Positions 16,201 to 25,400 of a stretch of 64,000 nucleotides of DNA are shown here, one piece after another. The position numbers and the translations under genes were made by a program. Source of the DNA: Fabrea salina (Eukaryota > Ciliophora > Heterotrichea > Heterotrichida > Fabreidae); contig JALIHJ010000037.1 in the NCBI GenBank assembly GCA_022984795.1, forward strand, positions 186,001 to 250,000, read 5' to 3'. The notes beneath the pieces are model-generated. The model saw only the letters and a list, made by a program, of their open reading frames with translations. It was not told where the DNA came from and searched no databases. How positions within the stretch are numbered: the stretch's first letter is position 1; each line of letters starts with the position of its first letter.

Positions 16201-19111
16201 CCCAGAAATAAGAAGTTGGTGAATTTTCTATGCAGGATAAACAGTTGTCTGGAGAGTTTTCGCAGGTTTTGCACGGAGAGTAGCATTCAAAGTTAACTTC
16301 TAAGGATTCCTTTTCAATTAAGTAGCCCTCTGAAGTTTTAGTTGTGAGTGTGAAACTCTCATACTGGACTTGAGGAGAGTTCTTGATTGAGTCAATTTGT
16401 AGTCTGAAATGGTTAGGAGGGGATTCTTGAGTAAACATGTTAACTCTTATAGTTGACTGTGAAACCTTACTGCAAGAAAAAGGAGTTCCATCCACTTGAC
16501 AGTTAGAAAAGGAGTCTATTGAAACGTTTTCTGGAAAAGTCACTTCTAAGTAGGAGTCTTTAGGAGTCGAAACTGAAGTTTCGAAGTCAAACGAGTATGA
16601 AGTAACCTTGTTAATCCCTTTTTCTTCCAAATAAACAGAAGCCCAATTCATATCTGCAGGAGTAGTCATTTCAAGCACCAAATCTGTGTCTTTAAAGTCA
16701 ATTTGGTAGTCAGACTCCTTGAGTTCAAGTTTAAAAGACTCAGTTGGTTTTGTAGAAGTTGGGTTTACAACATTTCTGACTTTGAAACTGAACTGGTTTG
16801 TAGTTTGAGATTGTGGAAAGGTGATAGTAGCTCTTAACTTGTTGCCAATTAGTATGCAAGAAATACTTTGAGTTACACTTCCAGTAGCTTGACAAAAGTT
16901 TTGGGAACTAAAAGACATTCCTTCTGGAGGCTCAATGAACAAGTAACCACCTGAAGGAAATGGGTTGAAGGGGTGTATGGTAAAAGTTAAGTCGTTTTCG
17001 GAGTAGACTTGGTCAGAACTAGATGTTAACTCAGCACTTAGCAACTCATGAGGGTTAGTCATTGTAATTACTAAGTCTGTGTTATTGACTTCAACTGTGT
17101 TGCCTGCTTGGTTTTGCGACTCAACTCTTAAAGAAGACGAAGGCTTTGTAGAAGTTGGGTTCTTAACACCAGGAATGCTGAACACCAAAAGTCCTGGATT
17201 GAAATTTTGAGAAGCAAATCCATTCTCCACAGTAATTGAGTTTTGGGTGTTTTTGCAAGTTGCTGAGTTTTCGAAGCCCTGCCAGTCTCCACACACAGCT
17301 TGAGTATTTTGAATAAAGATTTCAGTAGGCAGCTCAATAAAGATTTTGCCTCCTTGTGGAATTACATTTGCAGTTTGGATTCTAAAGGTGTAAGTAGCTG
17401 AGTCTCCTGTGATGTAAGAGGAACTTTCTATCTCCACTGACTTGAAGTTTCCAGATTCTGGTGTGAACCTTCCGCCAGATGCTTTTGAAATTAGGTACTC
17501 AAAGTTATCTGAGGCGTAAATGGAAATTTGGAAATCCTCTGTTTCTTCGATAGAGGAAGGGTTAGTAACTTTTTCAAGGTAGAACTCAATTTTGCTAGTT
17601 CCAAAATCGTTGGGAAAACCATTTGTAATGAGTAGCTTCTGGTTTTGGACCTGACAAAGTGAAGAATAAACTATGCCTTGAAGGACTCCTGTGCAGGTGC
17701 TTTGGGGAGCTTCTGTGAACTTAACAGTAGGTGGAGGAATCACTTCAATGGCGGAGCCTTCAAGAATGGGTTCGTTTGGCCTTAAAGAAAAGGTGTAGGT
17801 AGTTTCCTTACTTATCTGGTAATTTTCTGGATACACTGAAACTAATAGTGTGCCCTCAGTGCTTGAGATTTGTAGTCCTTGGGTGACTTCGTCTATCAAG
17901 TACCCTTCACCTGTTTTTAAGTATATTTCAAAGGAAGAAGTGGGCTGGGTAGTTGGTGGGTTTTTGCAAGAGTCTATTTTAAACTCAATGTAGCTGCCGG
18001 GATCCCTGTAATTTCTGAAGGGTGAAAGGATCTTAAGGACTGAGTTTGAGATTTCTATTGAGATAGGGTTTTGGTCAAAGCCAAATATCCCAATCACAGA
18101 GGAAACATAACCTTCGAGACCTACTTCTTTGGGGAACTTTATCTCGATATAGCCATCTGCTGGAATAGGATTCGAGTTGGAGATACTGAACTTGTAAACT
18201 TCTTCCAGGTTAATTTTGGTTCTTCCGCTTTCAAACTCGTGAGAAGAACTTAAGAACTGTCCAGGCTCACTAACTTTAATTGAAACTTCTTCCCTTAGAG
18301 AACTCTCGATGTAACCTTCTTGAGCCTTAGTTCTAACTTCGAATTTGCTAATTGGCTGGGTGTTGGGAGGGTTCTTCACAGTTGACACCTGGAATTCAAA
18401 TCGTGTGCTCACCTCTTCTGGGACTGTCAGTGTAAGCAATTCATTTTCGAAGCTACAAGAAAATGGCTGGCAGGTAGGATTTTCCCTTATAAAGCTCTTA
18501 TGATCACTTACACCTAAGTTCGTATCCCAGGGGGGGAAATATACTTCAATTTGGCCTCCAGCAGGAATAGAGTAACTCAGATTCAAATCAAAGGTCCAAG
18601 TGGCATCTTCTCCACTAACATTCGAACTAGACTCAATGGTGACTTGGCCTAACTGGGCAGGCTCGAAATCGAGAAAGTTCCCCGAAGTGCTTGAGTCAAT
18701 AACACTGTCTTCTTGGGAAGTAGTAAATACCTGAAAGGTTCCAGATTGCTTTGCGTACATAGGGTTTTCCACAGAAGCTATACTGAAGGAAATAGAAGTG
18801 TCTGGACGAACTTCTTCAGGAAACCCATCAACAAGGACAACCTCTTTCTCCTGGACCAAACAAGAAGCACCCGGGTCTACGTTGTAGAATTTCTGACAAA
18901 CAGAGTTTTCCAGGTTAGAATTAGAAAACTCTTCTGGAAACAAAACCTTGATTTTACCGTTGGCAGGTATAGCGTTAGGGTTCCTCAAAGAAACCCTGTA
19001 TTCAGAAACCTCCCGGACTGTTTCCGTACTTGGATTGATTTGCAACTGATATATTAAGTCGCCTAAAGTTAGCGTGAACATCAGCAGTCCTACAAGAAGC
19101 TTAACTTCCAT
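13202..19111 (-). CDS. Giant surface receptor-like protein: seven beta-type modules, furin-like Cys repeats, LNR, multipass membrane region
   Basis: A 1,969-residue protein that I can describe but not name. A signal peptide (MEVKLLVGLLMFTLTLG) is followed by seven modules of ~135 residues (to ~940). Each carries a PxGG/PADG strand motif and an (I/V)xNPxxTxPT motif, and each is probably a beta-sandwich. Residues ~942-1365 hold nine furin/growth-factor-receptor-like repeats (CxxxCxTC....NCxSC). A Lin-12/Notch-type repeat follows (CDPECNNEACNFDNQVC, ~1370-1400). About five or six membrane segments lie between ~1429 and 1640. A ~330-residue Ser/Lys/Glu-rich tail with two KKPPT repeats ends the protein. 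This suggests a cell-surface protein with a large ectodomain and a cytoplasmic tail, possibly adhesive or sensory (inference). Similar Cys-rich membrane proteins are common in ciliates. Confidence 0.9.
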   Translation of the reverse strand: MEVKLLVGLLMFTLTLGDLIYQLQINPSTETVREVSEYRVSLRNPNAIPANGKIKVLFPEEFSNSNLENSVCQKFYNVDPGASCLVQEKEVVLVDGFPEEVRPDTSISFSIASVENPMYAKQSGTFQVFTTSQEDSVIDSSTSGNFLDFEPAQLGQVTIESSSNVSGEDATWTFDLNLSYSIPAGGQIEVYFPPWDTNLGVSDHKSFIRENPTCQPFSCSFENELLTLTVPEEVSTRFEFQVSTVKNPPNTQPISKFEVRTKAQEGYIESSLREEVSIKVSEPGQFLSSSHEFESGRTKINLEEVYKFSISNSNPIPADGYIEIKFPKEVGLEGYVSSVIGIFGFDQNPISIEISNSVLKILSPFRNYRDPGSYIEFKIDSCKNPPTTQPTSSFEIYLKTGEGYLIDEVTQGLQISSTEGTLLVSVYPENYQISKETTYTFSLRPNEPILEGSAIEVIPPPTVKFTEAPQSTCTGVLQGIVYSSLCQVQNQKLLITNGFPNDFGTSKIEFYLEKVTNPSSIEETEDFQISIYASDNFEYLISKASGGRFTPESGNFKSVEIESSSYITGDSATYTFRIQTANVIPQGGKIFIELPTEIFIQNTQAVCGDWQGFENSATCKNTQNSITVENGFASQNFNPGLLVFSIPGVKNPTSTKPSSSLRVESQNQAGNTVEVNNTDLVITMTNPHELLSAELTSSSDQVYSENDLTFTIHPFNPFPSGGYLFIEPPEGMSFSSQNFCQATGSVTQSISCILIGNKLRATITFPQSQTTNQFSFKVRNVVNPTSTKPTESFKLELKESDYQIDFKDTDLVLEMTTPADMNWASVYLEEKGINKVTSYSFDFETSVSTPKDSYLEVTFPENVSIDSFSNCQVDGTPFSCSKVSQSTIRVNMFTQESPPNHFRLQIDSIKNSPQVQYESFTLTTKTSEGYLIEKESLEVNFECYSPCKTCENSPDNCLSCIENSPTSYFWGNQCFEECPQGTFDPGNKECTPCDSKCKTCLDLETCTSCILNSNHPYLHRSSCINNCPSNTFVNGDFECVACSESCKTCQEAPGNCSSCVYPQVLYKGNCISECPRSTYINSEECFDCSETCEECRGSAENCASCEPQKIFFENSCYEECPEDETLPVENTCERCTFPCKTCSESLTNCTSCEYDYYLSGNACNAICDPGFYKSETSCEECSSECLECRGSANYCTKCPEEYLKYKGRCLESCPPEVSVESQGECIECLDSCLTCQGSADYCTSCYSGTYLFENQCLNQCPSGKLPSSGKCISCDPACTSCSGTQANCTECSPSYYRHEDQCLKTCPSGFAGVSGECKPCDSSCLTCDQEVTSCSSCPSGSYLFETRCVTNCPASYTAQEGVCLDPQTQECAQGCTLEKLSNSVCDPECNNEACNFDNQVCGEPNEEDYEQFNSEIVERTEKLALEKEPFAVSGLALVSIALIGAGSAFMGTAFLSSAVGVLGLLQTGGFIGLVVEVSIADSTKGRVLLEVEETEVELIFYSLVFLLVLHFSANLVFFGVYWKIIKASDPIHKDWTETHKYFSCFVSTVSLLVSFKAIRFFYCKLLKKEPTVFERWSRLLSPLIRATYIYLLVITLPLISIQIFTLTVFSTGNLVFILTLDCLVLNSVEGIFSVVDIYRMGKTIAKEEDISPVGLVGTLVPTQYEDNSTNTDFFKESPLEKTGIIQNYFKNLKKLRKSQAGPKLNKTQSMSELKDGKTSHNRASSDPSVYKSYLERRFENPNFSFTEDFSFESSRAVIQAEEPEILNRSDQRPPESVVRLSKGYVSPVVLEEIDEAYISSSEFSKQPSQESMAELNTSAIQRQEESFFLGKENQEFLSQQKSIHSSMENEILDSVMDDSQDFTGSVWKFGKGTFEKSQKVKKKPAKTQNAWTPNKDILSKVYKQNFFQKQDRKPPTKKPPTKKMLPQQNLNLSFEAIYMQRLGSSRQSNTVKRPNTTKASSRINSPKLV

Positions 19112-19141
19112 CTTAAATTATTCGAATTTGAATTAGAGAAA

Positions 19142-20407
19142 ATGGAATTCAACTTCAAGAACCTCGACATGCTTACTCTGAAAAACCTCAGAAAAATCTG
19201 CAAAAGCCTGGACTTGAAGCTCGCTGGTAGGCGAAAAGAAGTCATCACTAGACTAACTACCTATTTAACTACTGCTCACGGAAGGCAAAAAGCATACGAA
19301 AAACTAGATAGGTCCTTTTTAAGGCGTATTTACAGTGACCAAGACCCCATTTCTACACTAGTCAAAAGTTACCAGCCCCAAGAAGAGCAGTCTAGTGTTT
19401 TAGCCACTCCCAGTTTAGCTGAGACTCTAGAACAAGGCAGGCCAGAACTCAGGTGTGTGTGTGAATTAGGGTCCTTTCCTTTACTAACTTGCAGTACTTG
19501 TTTCACTAAGCAACACACAGCTTGCATGGGACGCAACTCTGAAATGCAGGGCTACCAGTGTCCTTTGTGTTTAATGGCTGCTCTTGACCCTTCACAACCC
19601 CCCTTCAAAGTACTTGTGATGCCCTTTGCCCTTGCTAGAGAAAATCCTTACTACATCAAGCGAGGCACCCAAAAAGAGTTTTCTCTGGACCAAGAAACTT
19701 ACAGAGAAGTTGCTGAGTCCCCAGAAACTACTCAGATTCAGCTCAGGTGCATGATGCTTGACGGCGAAGGCTTTAACTGCTACTGGCCTTCTAAAGGAGC
19801 AGTTATCATCAATGGAACTACTATTTTTGAGCCACACAAACTGCAAGCCAGAGAAGACTTGCCCCTGGTAATCACGAATAAACTTAAGCAAGGCACTAAT
19901 TCTCTAAGTGTGCTCAAGTACAAAGACCCTCAGTACTTCATAGCAGCAGTGTTTCTAGTTAAAAAGTTGCCAGCCCAAAGCATCATAAACAGGGTTGCCC
20001 AAAAAATAAAGTTTTTGCCCAAACAAGAAGGAATTAACTTCGTTAAAAAAACACTACTCAACGAAGGCTCAGCAAGTGTGTCTGTAAAATGCAGGTTTTC
20101 AGGAAAGCTTTTAAAAACACCTGTGAGAGGAATCCACTGCACGCACTTAGAGTGCTTTAGTTTCGAAGAGTGGGTAGTTAGTCAAGGAAGGACGTCTAGC
20201 AAGTGGAGGTGTCCTGTGTGTTGGAAAAAAGCAGTAGATCTAGTCCAGGACCTTTACTTCGAAGAAGCTGTACTTACCTGCCAAGCAGCAAACATCAGTT
20301 TTCACTCTGACGGAAGTTACTCAAGCACCCCAACACCCAAAAAGCACACTAACAAAAGGGAAACAGAACTCCCTAAAAAGAAACTAGTCATAGACCTGGA
20401 AACCTAG
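19142..20407 (+). CDS. SIZ/PIAS-type SUMO E3 ligase (SAP-PHD-PINIT-SP-RING)
   Basis: This protein attaches SUMO to nuclear targets together with the E2 Ubc9. All four domains of plant-type SIZ1 are present in 421 residues. They are a SAP DNA-binding helix pair (~10-45, LRKICKSLDLKLAGRRKEV), a PHD finger (~103-145, CVC..LLTCSTC..QHTACMG..CPLC), a PINIT region (~154-250) and an SP-RING (~313-367). The SP-RING has VKCRFSGKLLKTPVRG, HCTHLECFSFEEW and WRCPVC, with the Cys/His zinc ligands kept. The C-terminus ends with a hydrophobic-acidic patch (KKLVIDLET) that could be a SUMO-interacting motif. Its start lies 30 bp from the divergent surface-protein gene. Confidence 0.94.
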   Translation: MEFNFKNLDMLTLKNLRKICKSLDLKLAGRRKEVITRLTTYLTTAHGRQKAYEKLDRSFLRRIYSDQDPISTLVKSYQPQEEQSSVLATPSLAETLEQGRPELRCVCELGSFPLLTCSTCFTKQHTACMGRNSEMQGYQCPLCLMAALDPSQPPFKVLVMPFALARENPYYIKRGTQKEFSLDQETYREVAESPETTQIQLRCMMLDGEGFNCYWPSKGAVIINGTTIFEPHKLQAREDLPLVITNKLKQGTNSLSVLKYKDPQYFIAAVFLVKKLPAQSIINRVAQKIKFLPKQEGINFVKKTLLNEGSASVSVKCRFSGKLLKTPVRGIHCTHLECFSFEEWVVSQGRTSSKWRCPVCWKKAVDLVQDLYFEEAVLTCQAANISFHSDGSYSSTPTPKKHTNKRETELPKKKLVIDLET

Positions 20408-20447
20408 TAATTAAGCAGGAGAATAAATACTCCAAATAATAATTCTA

Positions 20448-20999
20448 ATGGGACTTTGGGAAAGACTTGTGAACTGGCTGCGGTCGTTGTTTTGGAAACA
20501 ACAACTAGAACTGTCTATAGTGGGCTTGCAAAACGCAGGAAAAACTACTTTTGTGAACGTACTTGCTACTTCGGAGTTCGACGAAGACACAATCCCGACG
20601 ATAGGTTTCAACTTCCGCCAACTCAAAAAAGGAGGAGTGGACTTGAGACTCTGGGACTTGGGAGGACAGCCTAAGTTCCGCGAAAGCTGGGAAAAGTACT
20701 GCCGAAACGTAGACTGCATAGTGTTTGTGGTGGACTCAGCAGACTTCGGAAATCTAGAAGTAGCTAGAGCCCAACTGCACAAGCTACTTTCGTGGCCTTC
20801 TCTGCAAGGAATTCCTTTGCTTGTTTTGGGCAACAAAAACGACTTAGAAGGGGCACTTAACGAAGAAGAACTGATTTCTGCTTTAAGTTTGCAGTCGGTC
20901 GTGGGCCGCCCTGTTGCTTGTTACAGCGTAAGTGCCAAGAACCTTGTCAATATTGACGTCACTCTTAAGTTTCTGACGAACATCCCTAAAAACAAGTAG
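20448..20999 (+). CDS. ARL8: ARL8 small GTPase
   Basis: ARL8 drives lysosome positioning and axonal/ciliary traffic in other eukaryotes. The 183-residue protein has the P-loop GLQNAGKTT, switch I TIPTIGFNFR, switch II WDLGGQPKFRESW, NKND and a C-terminal SA motif (SVSAKN). The N-terminus (WLRSLFWKQQLELSIVGLQ) is the ARL8-specific amphipathic helix. It lacks the Gly2 myristoylation seen in ARFs in a usable context, as expected for ARL8. Alignable with animal and plant ARL8 end to end. Plus-strand, 40 bp after the SUMO ligase stop and convergent with the EF-hand gene at 10 bp. Confidence 0.95.
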   Translation: MGLWERLVNWLRSLFWKQQLELSIVGLQNAGKTTFVNVLATSEFDEDTIPTIGFNFRQLKKGGVDLRLWDLGGQPKFRESWEKYCRNVDCIVFVVDSADFGNLEVARAQLHKLLSWPSLQGIPLLVLGNKNDLEGALNEEELISALSLQSVVGRPVACYSVSAKNLVNIDVTLKFLTNIPKNK

Positions 21000-21009
21000 T
21001 TATGTTAGT

Positions 21010-21285
21010 TTAAGATAGTTTTTTGAGGATTTCTATCATGAAGGTTTTGAACTCCTCGAGTTGTATCACTCCGTCTTGGTTTGTGTCTAAGTGCTTAAGA
21101 ACTGTTTCTACCTGTTCGGGTGCCGGAGGAGGAATTCCACCGTCACGTGCTAGCAATTCCATGGTTGCTGCGAGTTCTTTCCGATCAATGAACCCTGTGC
21201 AATTTACGTCTGCTTTGTCAAACACTAACTTTGTTAATTCGTAAAGTTTATTTTCGTCACTGAGTATTTCTTGGGGAGTTGACAT
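21010..21285 (-). CDS. Two-EF-hand calcium-binding protein
   Basis: A 91-residue protein with two complete EF-hand loops: DVNCTGFIDRKE (residues ~26-37) and DTNQDGVIQLEE (~71-82), each with acidic or Asn/Thr ligands at 1, 3, 5 and Glu at 12. It is about half a calmodulin or centrin. The linker (GGIPPPAPEQ) is long and Pro-rich. It likely senses Ca2+; the partner is unknown. Ciliates carry many such small EF-hand proteins. Confidence 0.9.
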   Translation of the reverse strand: MSTPQEILSDENKLYELTKLVFDKADVNCTGFIDRKELAATMELLARDGGIPPPAPEQVETVLKHLDTNQDGVIQLEEFKTFMIEILKKLS

Positions 21286-21318
21286 TGTAATTATGGAAAA
21301 AGTGTTTAAATAATATTA

Positions 21319-22092
21319 ATGGAAGTACTACTACTAGCTCTGGGTCTACTAGAAGTTAGCGCACAAATGCGAGCAGGTGGCGGTGGCGGTGGCGGTGGCG
21401 GTGGAGGAAGTGGAGGAAGTGGAGGAAGTGGAGGAGTCGGATTCAGTGGAAGTAGTGGAAGTGGAAGCAGTGAAATTGGAGAAGGGGGAGTAATAGTCGT
21501 TGTTACACTAGTAACTTTGATCTTTGTTTTCATTGGTGGATTCTTTCTTCTCAAAAGAATATACCCCAGAATCAGAACTGCAATAAATACCAAAAAAAGA
21601 AAAGCGGCAGTTTCTGAGAAACTCGAAGATTTTAAAGATAAGAAGTCAATGTGGAGGAAAGAGAACCTAAAACAAGTTGCTAATTCCTTCTTTTACGAAC
21701 TCCAAGATGCCTGGTCAAACAAAGACTTAGATGCTATTAGAAGAAAACTGGATAATTACCTCTACTCTAACTGGGAAAGCCAGATTGCAAAGATGAATGC
21801 TGAAGGCACTACTAATAAAATGTCAGATGTGCTGGTTAAAAAGGTAAGAATTATAGACTTTGAAGCCCCTAATGAAAACCTAGAAGAACCTGCTTGTTAC
21901 GCAGGTTCTAGTTTTAAGGCTTGGATCAAAGCTGAGGCTAAAGACCAAATGATTTCTTCTGATGGCAGAGTGATCAAGGACAATCAGTCCAAATTTGAAG
22001 AGATCTGGAACTTCGTCTGGGCAACAGACACTTGGCTATTAGGCCAAATCTACCAAACCAGTGAATTCTTCTTTTACTCATTTCAGGTATAA
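21319..22092 (+). CDS. Membrane-anchored Tim44-like domain protein
   Basis: A 257-residue protein. A hydrophobic N-terminus (MEVLLLALGLLEVSA), possibly a signal or targeting sequence, is followed by a Gly/Ser-only stretch (residues ~20-57). One membrane segment follows (~59-82, GVIVVVTLVTLIFVFIGGFF). From ~105 on it matches the Tim44-like (NTF2-fold) domain: AxxFFxxLQDAWSNKDLDAIRRKL, YLYSNWESQI, and the closing W-LL-QIYQ. The arrangement resembles Tim44-like proteins of bacteria and organelles with a Gly-rich spacer rather than matrix Tim44 itself. Location and role are not evident. A decayed copy of its 3' half lies just downstream. Confidence 0.78.
   Translation: MEVLLLALGLLEVSAQMRAGGGGGGGGGGGSGGSGGSGGVGFSGSSGSGSSEIGEGGVIVVVTLVTLIFVFIGGFFLLKRIYPRIRTAINTKKRKAAVSEKLEDFKDKKSMWRKENLKQVANSFFYELQDAWSNKDLDAIRRKLDNYLYSNWESQIAKMNAEGTTNKMSDVLVKKVRIIDFEAPNENLEEPACYAGSSFKAWIKAEAKDQMISSDGRVIKDNQSKFEEIWNFVWATDTWLLGQIYQTSEFFFYSFQV
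21376..21436 (+). repeat. GGT/GGC and GGAAGTGGA microsatellite inside the Tim44-like gene
   Basis: Repeated GGTGGC units run into GGAAGTGGA units and code for the poly-Gly and GSG stretch. All are in frame. Such runs expand or shrink easily, so length polymorphism is likely. Confidence 0.85.
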
Positions 22093-22475
22093 GCTTTAAT
22101 AACTATATGATCGCATTCTTTGATATTTAATGGAAATTGTGTAAGTGGGCTCAGAAACGATCCAAATATGCGAAAAAAAAACCCATGTTTAGCGAGACTG
22201 GGAAAGAAAAGACACTACTAACAAGATATCAGATGTGTGCATTAAATAACTAATTATAATCAATCTTTGTATGAAGAATCCAGCTTCAAAGTCTGCATTG
22301 AAGCCAAAGCTAAGGACAAAATCATTTCATCTGAAGTAGCCTGATTGAAAAGAACCATTCTTCCTTTAAAGTGCATTTCATTTGGAAAAAGACAACTGGC
22401 TCCTCAACAGAATAAGTCAAGTCGAAGAAAGCTTGGAGTAAAGGACTTCAGCCAATACTAAATAAATATTTTAAT
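22093..22475 (+). pseudogene. Decayed tandem copy of the Tim44-like gene (3' half), within an otherwise empty spacer
   Basis: This 383-bp spacer before the HUWE1-like gene holds no intact gene. From about 22190 to 22443 it can be read as a degraded relative of the upstream gene. DWERKDTTNKISDV matches NWES..GTTNKMSDV. YEESSFKVCIEAKAKDKIISSE matches YAGSSFKAWIKAEAKDQMISSD. FIW and DNWLLNRISQ match FVW and DTWLLGQIYQ. The match needs changes of frame, contains stops, and lacks two short internal segments present in the parent. A tandem duplication followed by decay is the simplest reading. The divergence is considerable, so it is not recent. The first ~100 bp show nothing recognisable. Confidence 0.75.
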
Positions 22476-25400
22476 ATGAAAATCGGCGAAGTTGCTCATA
22501 AGTACGTAGAAGGACTGGACGAATGGGTTAAGAACTGCGCAAGTCTTGACGACAAAAAGTTCTTAGAAAGCTTGTCTGAGCTGAAGGTTTGGGAATGGGG
22601 CAGAATAGAAGACCTAGGGCCGCTAGCTAAGATCCTTGACAGGATCGACACACTCTTGTACTCAGCACTGGAAACCCAAGACCAGAACCTTCTGAGCTTC
22701 TTACTAGCAAAAACCTGCCTGCTCATCAGACACGCCAATTCCAAGACTCTGTACAATTCCCTGGACCAGCTGATCCAAGCCCTTGACTGTGACTCCTGGG
22801 AAGTTGTTTACCAAACCCTCAGTGTTCTGCACCTTCTTGTCAACCGAATTTCGCCCACTATCAAAAACACAAAGGCTCACTCCAATCCAGAACTAAGCAA
22901 CAAGCTCTACGTGATAGCACTGGGCTCCCAACTCAACAACCCCAACCCCATTCCTCTTGAAGTCCTGGCTTCTTCCTCAAGCATCTCCAACCTTGACTTC
23001 CAGTACATGAAAGGCCAAACTCTGATCCAGAACCCTCCCTCAGCTCCTGAGAACCTTTCTTACACTTGGCTCAACCGAATGCGCACTAAAGCAGTTCTTT
23101 CTGACCACCAACAAAGACAACTTGCAGTGGCTTCACAGTTACTTGCAATCAGTGTGTTCTTGCAGATGTCTCCTGAAGGCGGACTTTTCCAAGACTTTTG
23201 TCGGAGTCTTCCAGAACTCTGGATGTTGCCTTCCTTAGTAAAGTTACTCAAAGGCCCCTTAGTAATACAAGTCCCAGCGATCCACGTAATTGCAGGAGTG
23301 CTTGTTATGATGGAAGACCAACCCAGAAGCGAGAACCCCCAGTTACTTCACGCTACCAACCAGCTTTTGGCTCCTTGGCAGCAACATGGGCTGCTCCAAA
23401 CAATGCTTAGGGACTTGGCTTTTGACCAGTCCGAGGTCCTGAGTCCAGACTCTAAGTCTTCGGAAGAACTGGTAGAAGCAGTGCTGCATCTTTCAAGCAT
23501 AATTGCTGACTACAAGTACAGAGTGGACCCTTCCCACGTGTCCGGAATGACATGTTCTCTGTTGCAAATGCTAGAAGTGCCTTCAGAGGGCTACAAGTTC
23601 TCACTTAACTGCATCGCTAAGGCAGCCCGGATACTATCTGTGCTAGCTTCGCACTCTATAGAAATGTTCAAGGAGCTTGAGGGACTTTCCAGAACTTTGA
23701 GTCTAGCAATCTTTGAAACGGCCCGCTTTACTGGTTCTCAAAAAGGCCACTATGCCTTTATGCCTGGCATTACTCCTGACCAGCACTCCAGAGCTTACCT
23801 AGTTAGGGCTGTTTTGCGACTGATCAAAATTGCTTTGAACAAATGGGAACCCTCACCCAGCATTCCTACTTCTGTTATAAGGCAAGTCTTGGACAGTGGA
23901 ATCACTCAAGCCTTTCAGCAGCTCTTCGACAACAAAAAGTTCGAAGTTTATGAGTCAACTCTGCACTTACTTGTGACTATGATCAACGAGCAGCCACCCA
24001 TCATTTCAGAGTTAGTCAGCGACAACACTCTGGTAAGTGCACTAAGGTCCTTGGAAACTCCTCTTCCTCCTCAGCCTAAGTTTTTGTGCGTTATAAGTAA
24101 GTTGCTCTGTGCAATGGTTCTACAGGAAACAGGGGTCAAAGTGGTTCAGGAGTTCAGCACCATCACCCACACGTTAAAAGCTTTCGGAGGGTTGGACTCC
24201 ACACAGCTGTCTAATGACATGGCTTTGGCCTTTGCTGAAAACATCAAAGAAGTAATGACAGCTGACTTGACTTCTAAAGAAAAAGCTGTAGAAGGCTGTG
24301 TTCAGCTTGTGAACAACCTGCACCAAAGTCAGTCTAAAGAGTCTTTTTTCACTCAACTTAACAACGTAGGCAGGCTTTTGTCGATGATCTTCAACTACTC
24401 TGCAGATGTTATTAGGGGCTTCCTCGACAGTGGAGGACTTGACAACTTTTTAGCAGTGTTTAAGCTCCCAATCATGCCTTTGACTTACCGGAACGAATTC
24501 CACAGTGTGCTGACTTGCTTCAAGTCAATTCCTATGAACCTTACGCCTTTAGTGCTTTCAAAAGTTTTAGAAACACTCAACCAGCAGTTGCTAGAGTTAC
24601 AAGAAGTCACAGGCTGCTTCACAGAGTCAAGGGACTTTTCACAGGTGCCAGAGGACTCCCGGAACAACTTACTCCACAAACTCACAGCTACTGACTCGTT
24701 TGTGGACATGACGCGTTTAGTTATTCAGTACGGAACAGGAGTCCATAACGTAGACGAACTGTGCCAAACTTTCATTAAGTTGGCTGAGTACAACCGAGTG
24801 CTGATAGCAGAACAGGCAAGGATCTCCAGCTTCAGCAAACCCAACGACAAAAAAACCAAGGAATTCAACATTCCCACTGACATCCAGGACATAGAAAACC
24901 CTGACCTCAAAACTTTTGAAGAGAACTTTTACTTCACTTGCCAGTTGAGTGTGCGTCGTTTACTGAGGTTTGCTATTAAGCTTCCAAGTGCCAAGTCAGG
25001 TCAAAACTTGTCAGACGAGGAATGCACTAAGGTTTCAAACACCATTGGAAAAATCTTGAATGACATGTTGCAAGTCATGGACCTTCAGAACATCGACCAA
25101 GGAAGAGCTTACCACTTGTGCCTTCACTTTTCAGAAATCCTCAAAATGCTTATGTACTCTTTTCCACCTACAATACTGGCTTTTTCGAACCAAGGCGGAC
25201 TCGAGTCGATCAAAAACTTCTTGATGACCCTCAAAGAGTTGTCTTTCCAACTCCACAAAGAGCAAGAACTTCCTTACGACTTAGTGAACTGCTTGCAAAT
25301 CCTTTGGAAACTAGGTGGGGAGTGCCTTAAAAACTTAGGAAACGGACAGTATGCTTTAAGCAACTACCCAGTTACTACCAGAACTCTTAAGCACATGGGA

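Noticed and set aside
21306-21593. Minus-strand frame coding a poly-Pro protein
   Set aside because: It is the antisense of the poly-Gly microsatellite in the Tim44-like gene.
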